In this document: in pieces, positions 1-10,423 of the stretch
Layout of the letters: every line of letters starts with the position of its first letter
Numbering within the stretch: the first letter of the stretch is position 1
Assembly (NCBI GenBank): GCA_000349905.1
Contig: KB722742.1
Location: 42,030 to 106,029 of the forward strand
Length of the DNA stretch: 64,000 bases
Source of the DNA: Volvariella volvacea V23
Taxonomy: Eukaryota > Basidiomycota > Agaricomycetes > Agaricales > Pluteaceae
Direction of reading: 5' to 3'
Program-made: the position numbers and the translations under genes
Notes under the pieces: generated by a model
What the model saw: only the letters and a program-made list of their open reading frames with translations
What the model was told of the DNA's origin: nothing
Database searches by the model: none

Positions 1-483
1 CTTTCCTCTTTTTCTATACACCTCTTTTTCATTATATCTTCGATATATAATACACATTACCCCATCTTCCCGTTTACTCATCATCATCACCTACATACAT
101 CCATTTACCCGTACCCTATACCCTCATTTACGCAAACCCATCTCACTTCTTTCATCTCCGTTTCCCCTTTATGGTATACCCTTTGTTCTTTACTGCATCC
201 GACGACTCGATCTTGTTCTAGTTGAACATGTGTCGAGTCAGAAGATCGCTTATGATTTCATATGACTCCATCCCCTCCCACATTGACTGCGCATGACACG
301 GGCTTACGCGTACATGCCGACCCAGCTTACGCGTCCCCTGGTCTGTGCGCGACACTCTTCGCTCAGGACTCCCACTTTACTACCTTCATTCTTACCCCCC
401 CACTTCTCCTCACCCAGGAGATTATATCCCTTTATTTATCTTTATTTATCTTCGAGTAGTATATATACCGTACTGCTCTCGCC
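1..483. other. Intergenic, pyrimidine-rich
   Basis: Strongly C/T-rich top strand with short ORFs only and no recognisable protein. No feature can be supported here. Confidence 0.4.
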
Positions 484-525
484 ACCTATTCCCCAGCTTT
501 AAAGATTCTTCGCTTGGGAATAGGT
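484..525. repeat. 10-bp inverted repeat with 19-bp direct-repeat partner
   Basis: ACCTATTCCC (484-493) and GGGAATAGGT (516-525) are exact inverted copies around a 22-nt loop. The right arm belongs to a 19-nt sequence, attcttcgcttgggaatag (505-523), which recurs at 569-587, where it again forms a small hairpin. The second copy lies at the end of the degenerate gag frame, so these repeats probably belong to the retroelement or its insertion scar. Their function is unknown. Confidence 0.5.
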
Positions 526-566
526 AAGCAACTACGAGCTAGCCTCTTCACTTACACCCTTACTTA

Positions 567-1820
567 CTATTCTTCGCTTGGGAATAGAATCTGAGCATTC
601 GCTTTTTCTCCAACATGACTGAGGGCCTGCGCCATGCCTCCCAGTCTTTGCGTTGGAATCACACTAGTCCCCTGCGGTCTTGGTTGGGACGTAGTGTGTT
701 AGTTTTGTCTTCTGTTAAAATTGCGGGCTATATTAGCATGTTTGGCCTGGTCCATCCAGTCCGCTTTAGACCTCCACTCCTCCAAAGTAATTGGGATGAG
801 ATCCGAATTTGTGCATAAATCAAAAATCTCATCCGTAAGGGCATCCCGATACAACGCAACCAGCGCCTCCCCTGTCCAACCCGATGGTTCCACTACTAAA
901 TCCCACCGTAGGTTGAACTCTGCCACCGACTCTTCTGCCTTCATCTTGATTTTGCGCAGTTCCACCTCCGCATCAACTTGTTCGTTGAGAGACCCGAAAT
1001 GCTGTAGGGCCTCCTCATACATGGCTGCGGCGCCTGACCATGGACAAGGAACGACGTTCATCTGGTCCTCGATCTATTGTGTGAACTGACGAATGCAAGG
1101 TTCAGTGTAAACTTGGCACTTTTCTTGTTGCGATAGGTGGAAAAGTGCGACATAAATTTTTTGAACGTCATTCGGATAAAGTGCCATGGCCATCTTGACT
1201 GCACCGAACCACTTGCGGAAGTGGCTGCGATTCCCATCCCACTCTTTGATAGGTGTTGGACGCACAACGCGGTCATGGCTGTCCATTGCGCGGAACTCCA
1301 TTCTTGCCTGTCCCATCCAATTGTAATGACGAGGCGACTCCCCTGCAATATCTTGCGGTGCGACATAAGGAGCCAGTCCTGGATGAGGAGGAAGAGGTCG
1401 GCGAGAAGGTGGTCGTTGAGGGGATGGTTGCGCAGGTGGTGGAAGAGGTTGCATTTGCGGTTGTGATTGCATTTGAACGTTATTTTGAGGAGGGTAGAAG
1501 CCCCTCGCAGCGTAGAAGTCGCGCCACTGTTGTATGTCGGCGCCGCTCGTCTGTTGTGGTTGTTGCCGGGTGGTGCCCGACCCGCTGCTGACTTGCATCC
1601 CCTGCATCTGTTGTGATAATTGCGTCATGGGGAATGTGGTTGTGGATCTATGGGATGGGGCGTTCCAACCCGGGAGTCTAGATGGGCCAGCCACCGGTGC
1701 TTGATTCTGTGACCCTTGCCCCCACATTCCACTCTGCTATGCCGCAATTTGTTCAGGGGTCCACCCCTCTGGGAATTGTTGAGGGGCAACGGAGGCAGCA
1801 CGTGAGTTGGATGGGTTCAT
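567..1820 (-). pseudogene. Degenerate Ty3/gypsy-type gag (capsid) of an LTR retrotransposon
   Basis: On the minus strand one reading frame runs from ATG 1820-1818 to a terminal TAG at 569-567 (418 codons including the stop). It is interrupted only by three in-frame stops: TAG 1739-1737, TAG 1076-1074 and TAA 701-699. There is no frameshift. The N-terminal part is Pro/Gln-rich; the middle has the retrotransposon capsid pattern (an EWDGNRSHFRKW start, then acidic residues, LRKIKMKAEESVAEFNLRWD and G..G.ALVALYRDAL). This is the Retrotrans_gag fold as known from Ty3/gypsy elements. No protease, reverse transcriptase or integrase is visible downstream within the window. Each stop can be explained by one C-to-T change from CAG or CAA on the coding strand, which is an inference. 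The copy is inactive. Confidence 0.8.
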
Positions 1821-1829
1821 GGTGAATAT

Positions 1830-3290
1830 GGGGGTGGTGGATCGTTAACGTACAGTGGTGGCGGAGTAATTTGACGGTGACGACGGCGACGAATGTGAAT
1901 GACTTGACGTTGACGGACTACGGTTGGTTATCCAAATGACTAATACCAATCCAAAAATGAATTTAAGCAGTTTGAAAAAGTGTGTATCCTATGCAGAATG
2001 ATTAGTATTCGTACACTCTGTCCGAAAACCATAAAAAGGGAAGAAAAATCATAAAAGGAAAAGACATAAGGGTATCACGTCCATAGCTGGTAATACAAGG
2101 GTTCCATTTCGAAAGAAAGGGTTCCATAGAAAAATTGTTTCATAGTGAAAAGAGTTTATGAAAAAAGAAAAAATCGTTCAACAAAAGGCACTCCACTCCC
2201 GAATCCTGGCGATTGTTTCCGAAATGACCTAAAACAAGTAAAGGATATCTATTGGGTATCAAACGCCTGATCGGGCGTGGATGCGCGGGTGTGTCTCACT
2301 GTTTACCTTTTGTCCTCAGTTCACTGGGATACGCTTTACTCTTCCCCCTGGGTGGGCAAGCCAGTGGAGTTACCCCTTACGCTCATGCACTTCCCATGAG
2401 GAGTTACCGCAGCTACTACATGGACTTGGGTTCTTACTGAACAGGTTGACAACTTACTACCCCACGTGTTGACACGTGTCCAACTTCACCTGACCCCTTT
2501 GTCAGGCGGCCTTCACATTCCCGTGGATGCGGACTGAGGAGTTTAATCCTCTGGAATGGTTATTACCCATGGCGTGTTTCAACCACACACTGGGAAGAGG
2601 GTTACTCCTCCGCCATGGGTATCATCACGGCATCCTCCGCTAATGTAGCCGTGGACCCTCTAGGGGTATTCTGGTCATACAAGTTACCAAGCCGCCCGCC
2701 GACGGTTACCATGGCACCCAGCTCATCTTTAGACCAGGTATGCATTCCCCTTTGGCCTGACGTCTTACGTGTCAGTGACCTCAACAGGCATCGCCCTACA
2801 GCGAACTCTCCTGGGGTGATGGAAGGGCCCACTGGTCCCGTCCCTACCGGCACAGGTAGTGGTCGGCTCTCACCTTATGCAAGGCAGAGGGGTGTCCGCG
2901 GCAACTACCTCCTCGCCGTAGCGAGGCGCACTTTGCGATGGTGGTCCTGATCCCTATCCATGAGCCTAAATAGTTGTGGAAGATTGGGGTAGTCCTAAAT
3001 CTTGTCAAGGTGTTCATAGGGAGTTTCGACCTAATGTCAGCGACGAGGGCGCTTGGCCCCAAAGACAATACATGAGACAATAAATAAGAGAAAAGAAGAA
3101 ACATCAACTACTCGGCACTCATCTATACGCGTTATCAGATGGGCCTACTACAAGGGATCACCCACACAGCGGTGCCCAGGTATCATCGGTGGCATGGTTG
3201 TGAAAACTCTCACTACCAGCCGGCGGGGGAGACGAGAGGGATACAAGAATCCTAACGACGCGTACTCACCTCTTAATAGCCTGTAAGTTC
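1830..3290. other. Probable retroelement leader or nested element remains; no gene recognised
   Basis: Only short unrecognised ORFs are present. A 10-bp exact inverted repeat (2565-2574 / 2611-2620, ACCCATGGCG) and several GTTAC-containing short motifs occur at 2370-2720. On the minus strand, near 1950, the sequence TGGTATTAG resembles the start of an initiator-tRNA-Met primer-binding site (TGGTATCAGAGC) with changes. That is a weak inference. Confidence 0.3.
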
Positions 3291-3650
3291 AGGTTGCACC
3301 GGAGTCTCTGAGACAAAGCTAGCTCGGCAGAGTAGACAAGGTCGAAACTGAGGAAAACCCCCAGAGCCAACCTAGCCCACTTATATATTCACCAGAGTCC
3401 ATATGTACATGTTTATACTATTCCAGACTATTCTATGGGTATCTATCTATGACCTCATGATGACATCACCAGTGTCCGGTATCGCTAAGATCCCATTGGA
3501 TAGAGATAAGCCGTGAGCTGGGATGATGGCTCTAAGACTAATGACGCCGCCGAGAATACCTTGATGCCCAAGACCTCTGAAGGTGGCTCAAAAGGTAATG
3601 CATCATGTGATCAAGATGTAATCTAATCTAATCTGGATTAAGTAAGCAAG
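3290..3650 (-). mobile_element. LTR-like promoter region (putative U3-R) of a retroelement
   Basis: Read on the minus strand, this stretch has a promoter layout: a long upstream region, TATATAAG at 3387-3380, then a transcribed leader with no coding content. It lies upstream of the gag pseudogene in the same orientation and directly before a protease gene that lacks its 5' end. I infer an LTR whose insertion or rearrangement removed that end. No second LTR copy or target-site duplication is visible in the window, so this stays tentative. Confidence 0.35.
3380..3387 (-). promoter_or_regulatory. TATA box of putative LTR promoter
   Basis: TATATAAG on the minus strand, inside the LTR-like region. 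The context fits a pol II core promoter, but no transcript start can be seen. Confidence 0.35.
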
Positions 3651-3738
3651 TCACGTGGTCTTTGGTGCTTAAGAAAAAGAAAGGGAAAAGGAATTAAATA
3701 ATAAATAATCAGTGAATAAATAGGGAATAAGGATATGA

Positions 3739-5014
3739 TTCCTGACACTCCGCATCCTCGCCGATGTCCAAATCACGGATATTGTCGTCGAATGGTACGA
3801 GGGGTCAGTCGTCAAGCTAGCCGGCCTGCCTCTGATGGGCATCGTGAACAACACCAACCCCACCTTCGGCCTCAACCACCCCTTCAACACCGGCCTAGGC
3901 ATCCCCATCGCCAGGCAGTCCGACGACACCCAGGGGACCCTCATGTTCTTGTTCAAGGATATGAAGATGAGCAGCGGCGACCCCAGCGACAGGATCCTCG
4001 CCCTCACCAACAAACACGTTGCCTGCGCCGACACCAAGGTCGATTACGAGTTCGACGGGACCAACCCACAGCATATCCTCGTTTGTGGTGATCGCCGTCT
4101 CGCCCGTGCCGTGACCGAGATCGAGGACGCCGTCACCACGGGGCTCCGCGACGCCGTCAGACTTGCCGGAACGGTCGCGGACTTGGAGGCGAAGTTGGGC
4201 ACGCCTAAGGAGGACAGGACGGCCCTGAGGCGCACGAAGAACGCCTTGGAGGAGAAGAACGAAGACAACGCCACTCTCCAGACCCTCTTCGCCGAAGTCA
4301 ACGCCGACTGGCAGGATACTGACGGCCGAAGGTTCGGTGTCGTCGACTGGGCTCCCAAGATCTCCGTCAGGGTTGACGACCGCCACTACACTCGCGATAT
4401 CGCCACATTCGCAGTCGATCAGGACAAGGTCAAGAATTTTGAGGGCAACGTCGTCAATTTTGGTGCATTCCGTTCCCCCCTCATTCCAATTTCGCTTACT
4501 AACATTCAACTTTTCAGGTAACAAATATACCGCCGGCCAACTCGAGGATCTCTTCTGGCCTTTCGCTGCCACTCGCGACGGCAGGACCATCCCAGCCAAC
4601 CTCCAGCTCCCCATCCGTAGCGCTCTTCCTCGCCGCCTCATCATCAATCCCGACACCGAGGACAAGAATGGCGATCCCCTCTACATCGTGGGCAAGTACG
4701 GCAACACCACCAAGCTTACCTTGGGCCACTACTCGGGCATGGACGCCTACACTTGCGACGACCTCGGACTCGAGTCCAGGGAGGTCGTCGTCTATAACTA
4801 TAGTAAGACTTCTGGCGACTTCTCGGACTACGGCGACTCCGGCTCCCTTATCTTCACGGGCGACGGCGACATGCTCGCCATCCTGCACTCCGGCATGCCT
4901 CGAGACTTGCACAACCACGTCACCTACGGCACTCCCATATGGTGGGTTATCAAGCAGATCCTCGTTAAGTATCCGTTCGCCGAGTTCTACGGCATCACCC
5001 TCAACCTCGACTGA
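3739..5014 (+). CDS. Trypsin-like serine protease family protein, 5'-truncated
   Basis: Two exons: 3739-4462 and 4518-5014, with a 55-nt intron (gtgcat...ttcag, branch CTAAC). The frame is open from 3739, just after a TGA, but the first ATG in frame (3835) lies inside conserved-looking sequence. The true N-terminus is therefore missing or lies in an unrecognised upstream exon. Motifs of a chymotrypsin-like fold are visible: LTNKHVACAD around the expected catalytic His, and DYGDSGSLIF around the expected nucleophile Ser, followed by a conserved ILHSGM. Between them is a charged helical insert (about 60 residues, DLEAKLGTPKEDRTALRR) unlike classical trypsins. No signal peptide can be seen because the start is lost. 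The upstream neighbour is LTR-like DNA, which fits truncation by a retroelement. The substrate is unknown. Confidence 0.65.
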
Positions 5015-6499
5015 GCGCAAGCACATTCAAGCGCCGTCGATCCTTCCCCCTCCCCTCACTGTCTTTTCTCCCTCGTCTTCTGTTTCTTTCGAATTGTCTC
5101 TCCACCTGCTTCTTGTGTCGTCGGTTCAGACGCGTGTTCTGACTCTCGATTCGCTGCGAAACGTTCGTCCCTTTTTCTTTTAATCCTTTCATGCTAGTAG
5201 CTGACAATATTTGGCGTTTAGCTCATCGGTGGATTGCACGCTTTGTTTGTCCCTTCGACGTCGTCTCGGCTCTCTCTCTTTCTCTCCGATCTTTATTTGT
5301 CGCCTGGTTGTCGACGGAGATGGTGGATGTCTTGACTAGTGAATCGCTGCCCTGGTTCGTTCTCCATCTTCTACTTCTTTCCCATGGTGTGGCTAGGTAT
5401 GCTCTTTGCTAGTCGGGAAGAACAGTTCGTCCTTGGGAAGATGGAGAAGGAGATAATGCAATGATGGGCTGGAACATCAAAAGTGGTGTTTTTACAATTG
5501 AAAGATGCGGACAGGGACATGAAATATGTCCATCGCCGCAGTTCAGCAGATGGTGGTCTGGGTCCTTGTGAACACCTCGAAGAGCTTGTAATGATCCGAT
5601 AAGGATGAATTACGCACGAGATATGTTATTCCTGCCTTCTTCCTATCCTTGGCTAGCGTTGTTTCATGATTAGCCACACCCCTCCCTAGAGCACTCACGG
5701 CCAAGATCGCTCATATCTCCGTGTACAAGGAAGCTTGGATAGTCTGAAAAATGAAGTTTAAGAAGCGCATGAGATCCAGATCTCATATCCTCTTCATTTG
5801 GACTTACGCCATGCGTACCATAGACTGGGTGCTCGGGGTTACATGACGCCTGTGAATAGCCCTTCTGACGGATCATGTCATGAATACAGAAAAAACATGA
5901 CCTAAACATAAAATATGTCTGAATACAGCCGCAATGTATAAGCCCTACCTGCTCGACAGCATATCCGGCTAACCAAAAAGCTAACTTGCAGATCAGCTGA
6001 AGAGATGTTTGCGGTGTCGCCCATCTCCAAAAGACCGATGGACACTGTGCATGAACTGCGTCACACAAGGCACGACGTCAACTCATTTCAACGGCATCAG
6101 TCATCACAGGGCAATCAAGGCAGTTCATGGAGTAGGAAGGATGCACCGTGCCACAATCACAAACCCATTTCATTACCGCGCCCATCAATAGTGCAATGCT
6201 GTTCTCTGAGAAGTAGCCGGACTTTTATGTGATTTCGGCTTTGAAAGTTTGAATGCCGTATCTGTCAATAGAAAAGATACTAATGCGGGTAAAGCAAGCA
6301 ATGCAAACCTCAGGGTGGCACATATACATCAGCGCGAGGATCAAGGGAAGGGGCCACTACGACAGCTCGCGTTTTTTATGTGCTTCTAGGAATGGTGCTT
6401 TCCACCATTCGTCCTTCACCATTCTCTTAGCTACTGCCATTGTAATATCACATCATTGACATACACAACCATACTGCAGCTTTCTCGGACAACCTGAAG
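5015..6499. other. Intergenic; protease 3' region
   Basis: 5015-5400 is CT-rich and probably 3' UTR of the upstream gene. Beyond that only short ORFs without recognisable similarity occur. Confidence 0.4.
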
Positions 6500-8240
6500 T
6501 TGGTCATTCGTGGCTCCTACATGTTCGATCACGCATGTTCCCCAGCAAAAAAACAAGAACTGCAAATCACATTCGATCTACGAGCGGCAAAAGCGCAGCA
6601 GGAAATTGCCGACATTCGCCACAAACACAATGCCATTTCTCCTTTATTCTCTTCCTTCGGGTCTCATCCTCAATGTCATCAAACTCCTTTCGTGGAGCGA
6701 CAATTGTAGGTTCGAGGACAATGAGGACCCAGAGACCGAGGATACTGAGATCAAGTGGCAGAAGGGGAAGCCATTTTATCACTGGGTTGCCGTGACGCAG
6801 TTTTGTAGCAAATGGATCCGGAGAAATGTAGTCTTGGAGTGTCCGGAGTTGTGGATGAGGATCGATGGGCGAAATTTGAATTGGGCAGAGGAATTCGTCC
6901 GACGATCTGAAAATGAACCCTTGGACGTCGAGACGCGAAAAATCCAGGAAGAGTTATGGACGAAGAGCAAAGTGGAGATTCTCCTGCGAGTACCAAATGA
7001 TAAGCAGCTTGGCCAATAGGAAGAGATTTGAAGATCTTTTGGTCTCCTAAACGCATCGCATTCGCTCGCTCTATATTTGCAATTGGTTTGCCGTTGAAAT
7101 GCTTCCTGAAATGCCTCGGCTGGAGCTAATGACGATCAGCGAGTTTGGTGAGTGGTCAAGGGATCCAGAGTACGGGGGACCTATCCGCGGGTTGTACGAA
7201 GTCAATTCGCTACTATCTCTCCCCGAGCTCCGAAAGCTCAAGCTCAATCATTGCGATTTTTTCACGAAACCGTGGAACGAGGCGTCTTCGGAGGCGTTAC
7301 CGCGCTTGTCCCGCCTCTATACCAATATCGCCTCTTACACAGGCCCCAACCTGGCTCAGGTGAAGGAGCGGTGCCCCAATCTATACACCCTATGTTTATT
7401 CGGCGAAAAACAATCAAGGGAATCCCCCACCATCACAGCCGCTGAACACAGTTTCGTGCAGCATATTAAACTGTATGACCTATCTCTTGCCTACATGGAA
7501 GCTATTCAGATAACGCCCCATTCTCAGTCATTTGTAAAGGTGGCGCTTTGTCCCTGCTGGTGGGCCGAGACCAGTACGCTGGCACAAAGTATTTCGCGTA
7601 CCCTCAGGCCGTTGATAACCAGTGAGGTGACCAAACCTCGCGTTGAAGCAGAGAATGCACGGATTGAGAAGAGGATGTGTTTATTGGAGGGCGGTTGGAT
7701 CGCACAGTTTGGGATATTCGATTCGACACTACAACTTTCAGACTACGGCGGGGGAATGGGAGAGAGAAAACCAATTTTATTTGGTACGTATTTCGACTAT
7801 TTTATCTACCGATACTAAATCAGTGATGCTATCGTTGATGGCATCACATCTACGAGAACGTGTATATCTGACAACAACGGAACAATTGGACCTCCTATAT
7901 TATCTTGACCAGTACATTGGAGTTCCAGTCTCCAGTCTCCTTCTCTCACCTTACGTCCAGCGCATTTAACGACAAGCGGTTAGCTGCTCTACCGCAGAAG
8001 CTGTCATCCACGACTATAGCCACCGCCGGAGCGGAGTGCCTGTCTACTTTTCTTCAATCCTGGCACCAATTCGCATGTCGCAAGTGTTCTTCCAGTGATA
8101 GACGAAGTCACAGTCAACGATCAGCTGAGGATCCCTGTAGCGAATGCGACAAAATTATATACTCGATTCTCCCGTCCCTGAAGTGTCTAGAGTTAACCGA
8201 GGTCGACTTCATGAACCTGCCTCGAGGTGTCTTGTTATGA
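6500..8240 (+). pseudogene. F-box/LRR-like protein pseudogene
   Basis: This is a broken copy of the intact gene at 10424-12160. Shared blocks in the same order include KPFYHWV..TQFCS.W, PELW(M/V)RIDGRN..WAEEFVRRS, RIR.LY(I/V)CNWFA and EMPRL. The N-terminal frame (from about 6560) shifts near 6650 into the frame ending at 7017. The conserved NRKRFEDLLVS segment lies in yet another frame and carries a TAA (about 7048) where the intact copy has Gln. The middle continues in one frame from 7099 to 7818, and the C-terminal piece (CSECD...LPSLKCLELTEVDF) is again shifted and ends early at 8240. It therefore has at least three disruptions. In its family it would act as a substrate-recognition subunit of an SCF ubiquitin ligase, but it cannot encode that now. 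Confidence 0.8.
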
Positions 8241-9177
8241 AAACTTAATTATATTCACTACGTTGGGTGCTTGAGCGAGATCTGGTGTCTCGATCAGGGG
8301 CTCTCAAGGTACCTCAGTCCCTTCAAGGTGGTTGGCGGTGCATGCCAATCAACCTGAAGGTAATCTCCAACTCAGCGACAACTTGGACAGCCCTTGGCCA
8401 GTCTTGAGGGCCTACAGCGCCATGGATCTGATTCCCGTTTGCCTCTTGGGTCCTAGGCACCCGGCGGCTTCCCACGACGTCCGATCACCCGAATGCGTAC
8501 CTAGAGGCTATCAGGAGCCCAGAAGTGTGGAAACGTCCAATGCTTGATATCTACTCTCCGTATCTCTCGGATTTGATCAAGGACCGAAATTATGGCCTTC
8601 GGAACGAACTTCCGGGGCGCACGGTGTCCATGTCTACCCGAACATTGAACACCCTCTCATTCGATGCATACACGACTGGTATGCATGCCTTCTGGACCGA
8701 TAATCTGATCCACAATTAAGAAGAAGAAACTCCCTTTTCTCAATTGAACAATTCCCACATCACGCATGGCATGCCGGAATTGTGGTATATCAATACACCA
8801 AGCTCGAACGGTCCATCTAGGTTCGGACGTATTGGTTGACCACTCTGACGTTGTGTATCGTTCCATGCCAGGTTCATTGCCTCATCAATATTGTCGACGT
8901 CGACTCTTACTTCAGCTGGACCTCTCATGATCACGATCTAAGCACTTCTCCCGGTGGGTCTGCGTTCGTTCGTCATGCGAGGAGCTAGACTTTTTTCCCC
9001 TTTCCTTTCTCCACTCACTTTGATTTTTCACTATCATATGCATATGCACAGGCAATGATATGATACCTCATGCGACTTATCCCCTGTCCTTCGGAATCTC
9101 AGAAGAGGAGGAAGACCGCTGTGCCTGTGAGTCCGCACTATGGTAGCAGCTTGGGTTGATATTCACTTTTCAATTTG
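8241..9177. other. Intergenic, nothing recognised
   Basis: Downstream of the F-box pseudogene the homology to the intact paralogue stops. ORFs of 60-70 codons here have no recognisable features. Confidence 0.4.
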
Positions 9178-9812
9178 CACCCAGGTTGATTTCGGAGCAA
9201 TCTATTGATGGGTAATAATCACCCTCTAAAAAGCAACCTTAGCAAAGGTTGATTATCGCCCCATGTCTGGAGATTCGACCACAGGTTGATTACAAGGCGA
9301 AAATCAACCTATATGGACTTAGAAAAATCTCGCATCCAGTAGCTGTCCCCATGGCACCCAACATCATGACTTATATTGCATGCCTGAGGGAGATGTGGAG
9401 AAGCCGGTATGGCTCAACGGTTCAGATCTATGCTTGATGATGTGTGAAATAATGCACGGCGTTCGATCCCTGGTGTAATAATCTAGTTTAAATTTCATGG
9501 TTCAATCAGACAGCTATGTAGAGATACTTGAAAACGAAAGGAAGGCACTGATACACAAGTGTCTGACAAGTCAAAGTGGCTCAATTCCCGATTACACACA
9601 TTAATTATTGCATGATTTTTGGACAAATTGGTAGGTTAAAATTCAGCCTAAACATCCCAGAATTCCTGATTGTAGTTCAACCTTGTATAGGTTGAAATTG
9701 TACATTATTGGTTGAATATCAACCTACCAGAAAACAACCTATAAACAACCTAGCAGCATACAATAATCAACCTTCCTTAGGTTTATATATCAGGTTGAAA
9801 ATCACCTGGGGT
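9178..9812. mobile_element. MITE-like non-autonomous element with AGGTTGA/TCAACCT motif array
   Basis: About 635 bp bounded by imperfect inverted ends: CACCCAGGTTGATTTC (9178-9193), and at 9797-9812 a sequence whose complement reads CACCCCAGGTGATTTTC. Inside are nine exact copies of AGGTTGA or its complement TCAACCT, at 9183, 9246, 9283, 9304, 9677, 9689, 9719, 9767 and 9792, plus near copies. One pair (9676-9683 / 9689-9696) makes a perfect 8-bp palindromic arm. There is no coding capacity. Subterminal motif clusters like these are transposase-binding sites in some DNA transposons; that role here is inferred. No clear target-site duplication is visible. Confidence 0.55.
9403..9470 (+). repeat. 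tRNA-like internal promoter (SINE-like head)
   Basis: TGGCTCAACGG (9410-9420) fits a pol III A box and GCGTTCGATCCC (9459-9470) fits a B box, spaced as in tRNA-derived elements. The flanks do not fold into a proper acceptor stem, and no anticodon arm can be assigned. It is therefore more likely a tRNA-derived SINE head, or a decayed tRNA, than a functional tRNA. It sits inside the AGGTTGA-rich element. Confidence 0.4.
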
Positions 9813-10423
9813 GGCGCCCATAGAGCCGTGTGGAGCCCCGTTAATTCCCGGTTGCAACTTAGATGTTCCAGTGCAGCACAGTAGACGATTTGGACGCATG
9901 GTCCTCGTCGGGCTCATGTCAGTGATCCTTTTCTTAGAGCTTCCTCTTGTGTGTTTATTATCGCTGATCGTGACGCCCCACTAAAATACCATCTCATCGC
10001 ACGTTCGTCCTGGTCTTCTTTCCCTTAGGCCTCGAAAGGAGAGAGCTTGGATTTAGAGCTTTTAGAACAGACATCGAAATACATCTGCATATAACCATGT
10101 CACATCTCGTAATTGTTTTTACTTAGGCGCAGAGAGGAGGAAGCATGAAATGGAAGCACAATAGAAGGCGACCTCTCCGGGAGCCCGCTCATCACGGTTA
10201 GGATTGTGGGTCTATATATGAGTCAATCTAACTGTCCACGCCTTGTGGACCTTCCCACAAAATATGAACTTGACTCAACTCACTTCAAGATTACCCCATG
10301 CTGATGTGAAATCGCCGAGCTGTATATACGCTTCTCTTGGTTTCCCAGCGATCATAGGATTGATGTTCCGAATTCACCGTTTATTGCAAAATATACAACA
10401 GCCTATCGACTTCCTATTAGACG
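9813..10423. other. Intergenic, nothing recognised
   Basis: No coding or RNA feature is recognised. This is the region downstream of the F-box gene that ends at 10424. Confidence 0.4.

Noticed and set aside
2252..2853. Small ORFs on both strands near 2250-2850
   Set aside because: No domain, no consistent frame over distance; probably retroelement non-coding DNA.
3895..4665. 256-codon minus ORF
   Set aside because: Antisense shadow of the protease-like gene, with no motif of its own.
9403..9470. A functional tRNA gene
   Set aside because: A and B boxes are present, but acceptor stem and anticodon arm do not pair. Kept only as a SINE-like element.
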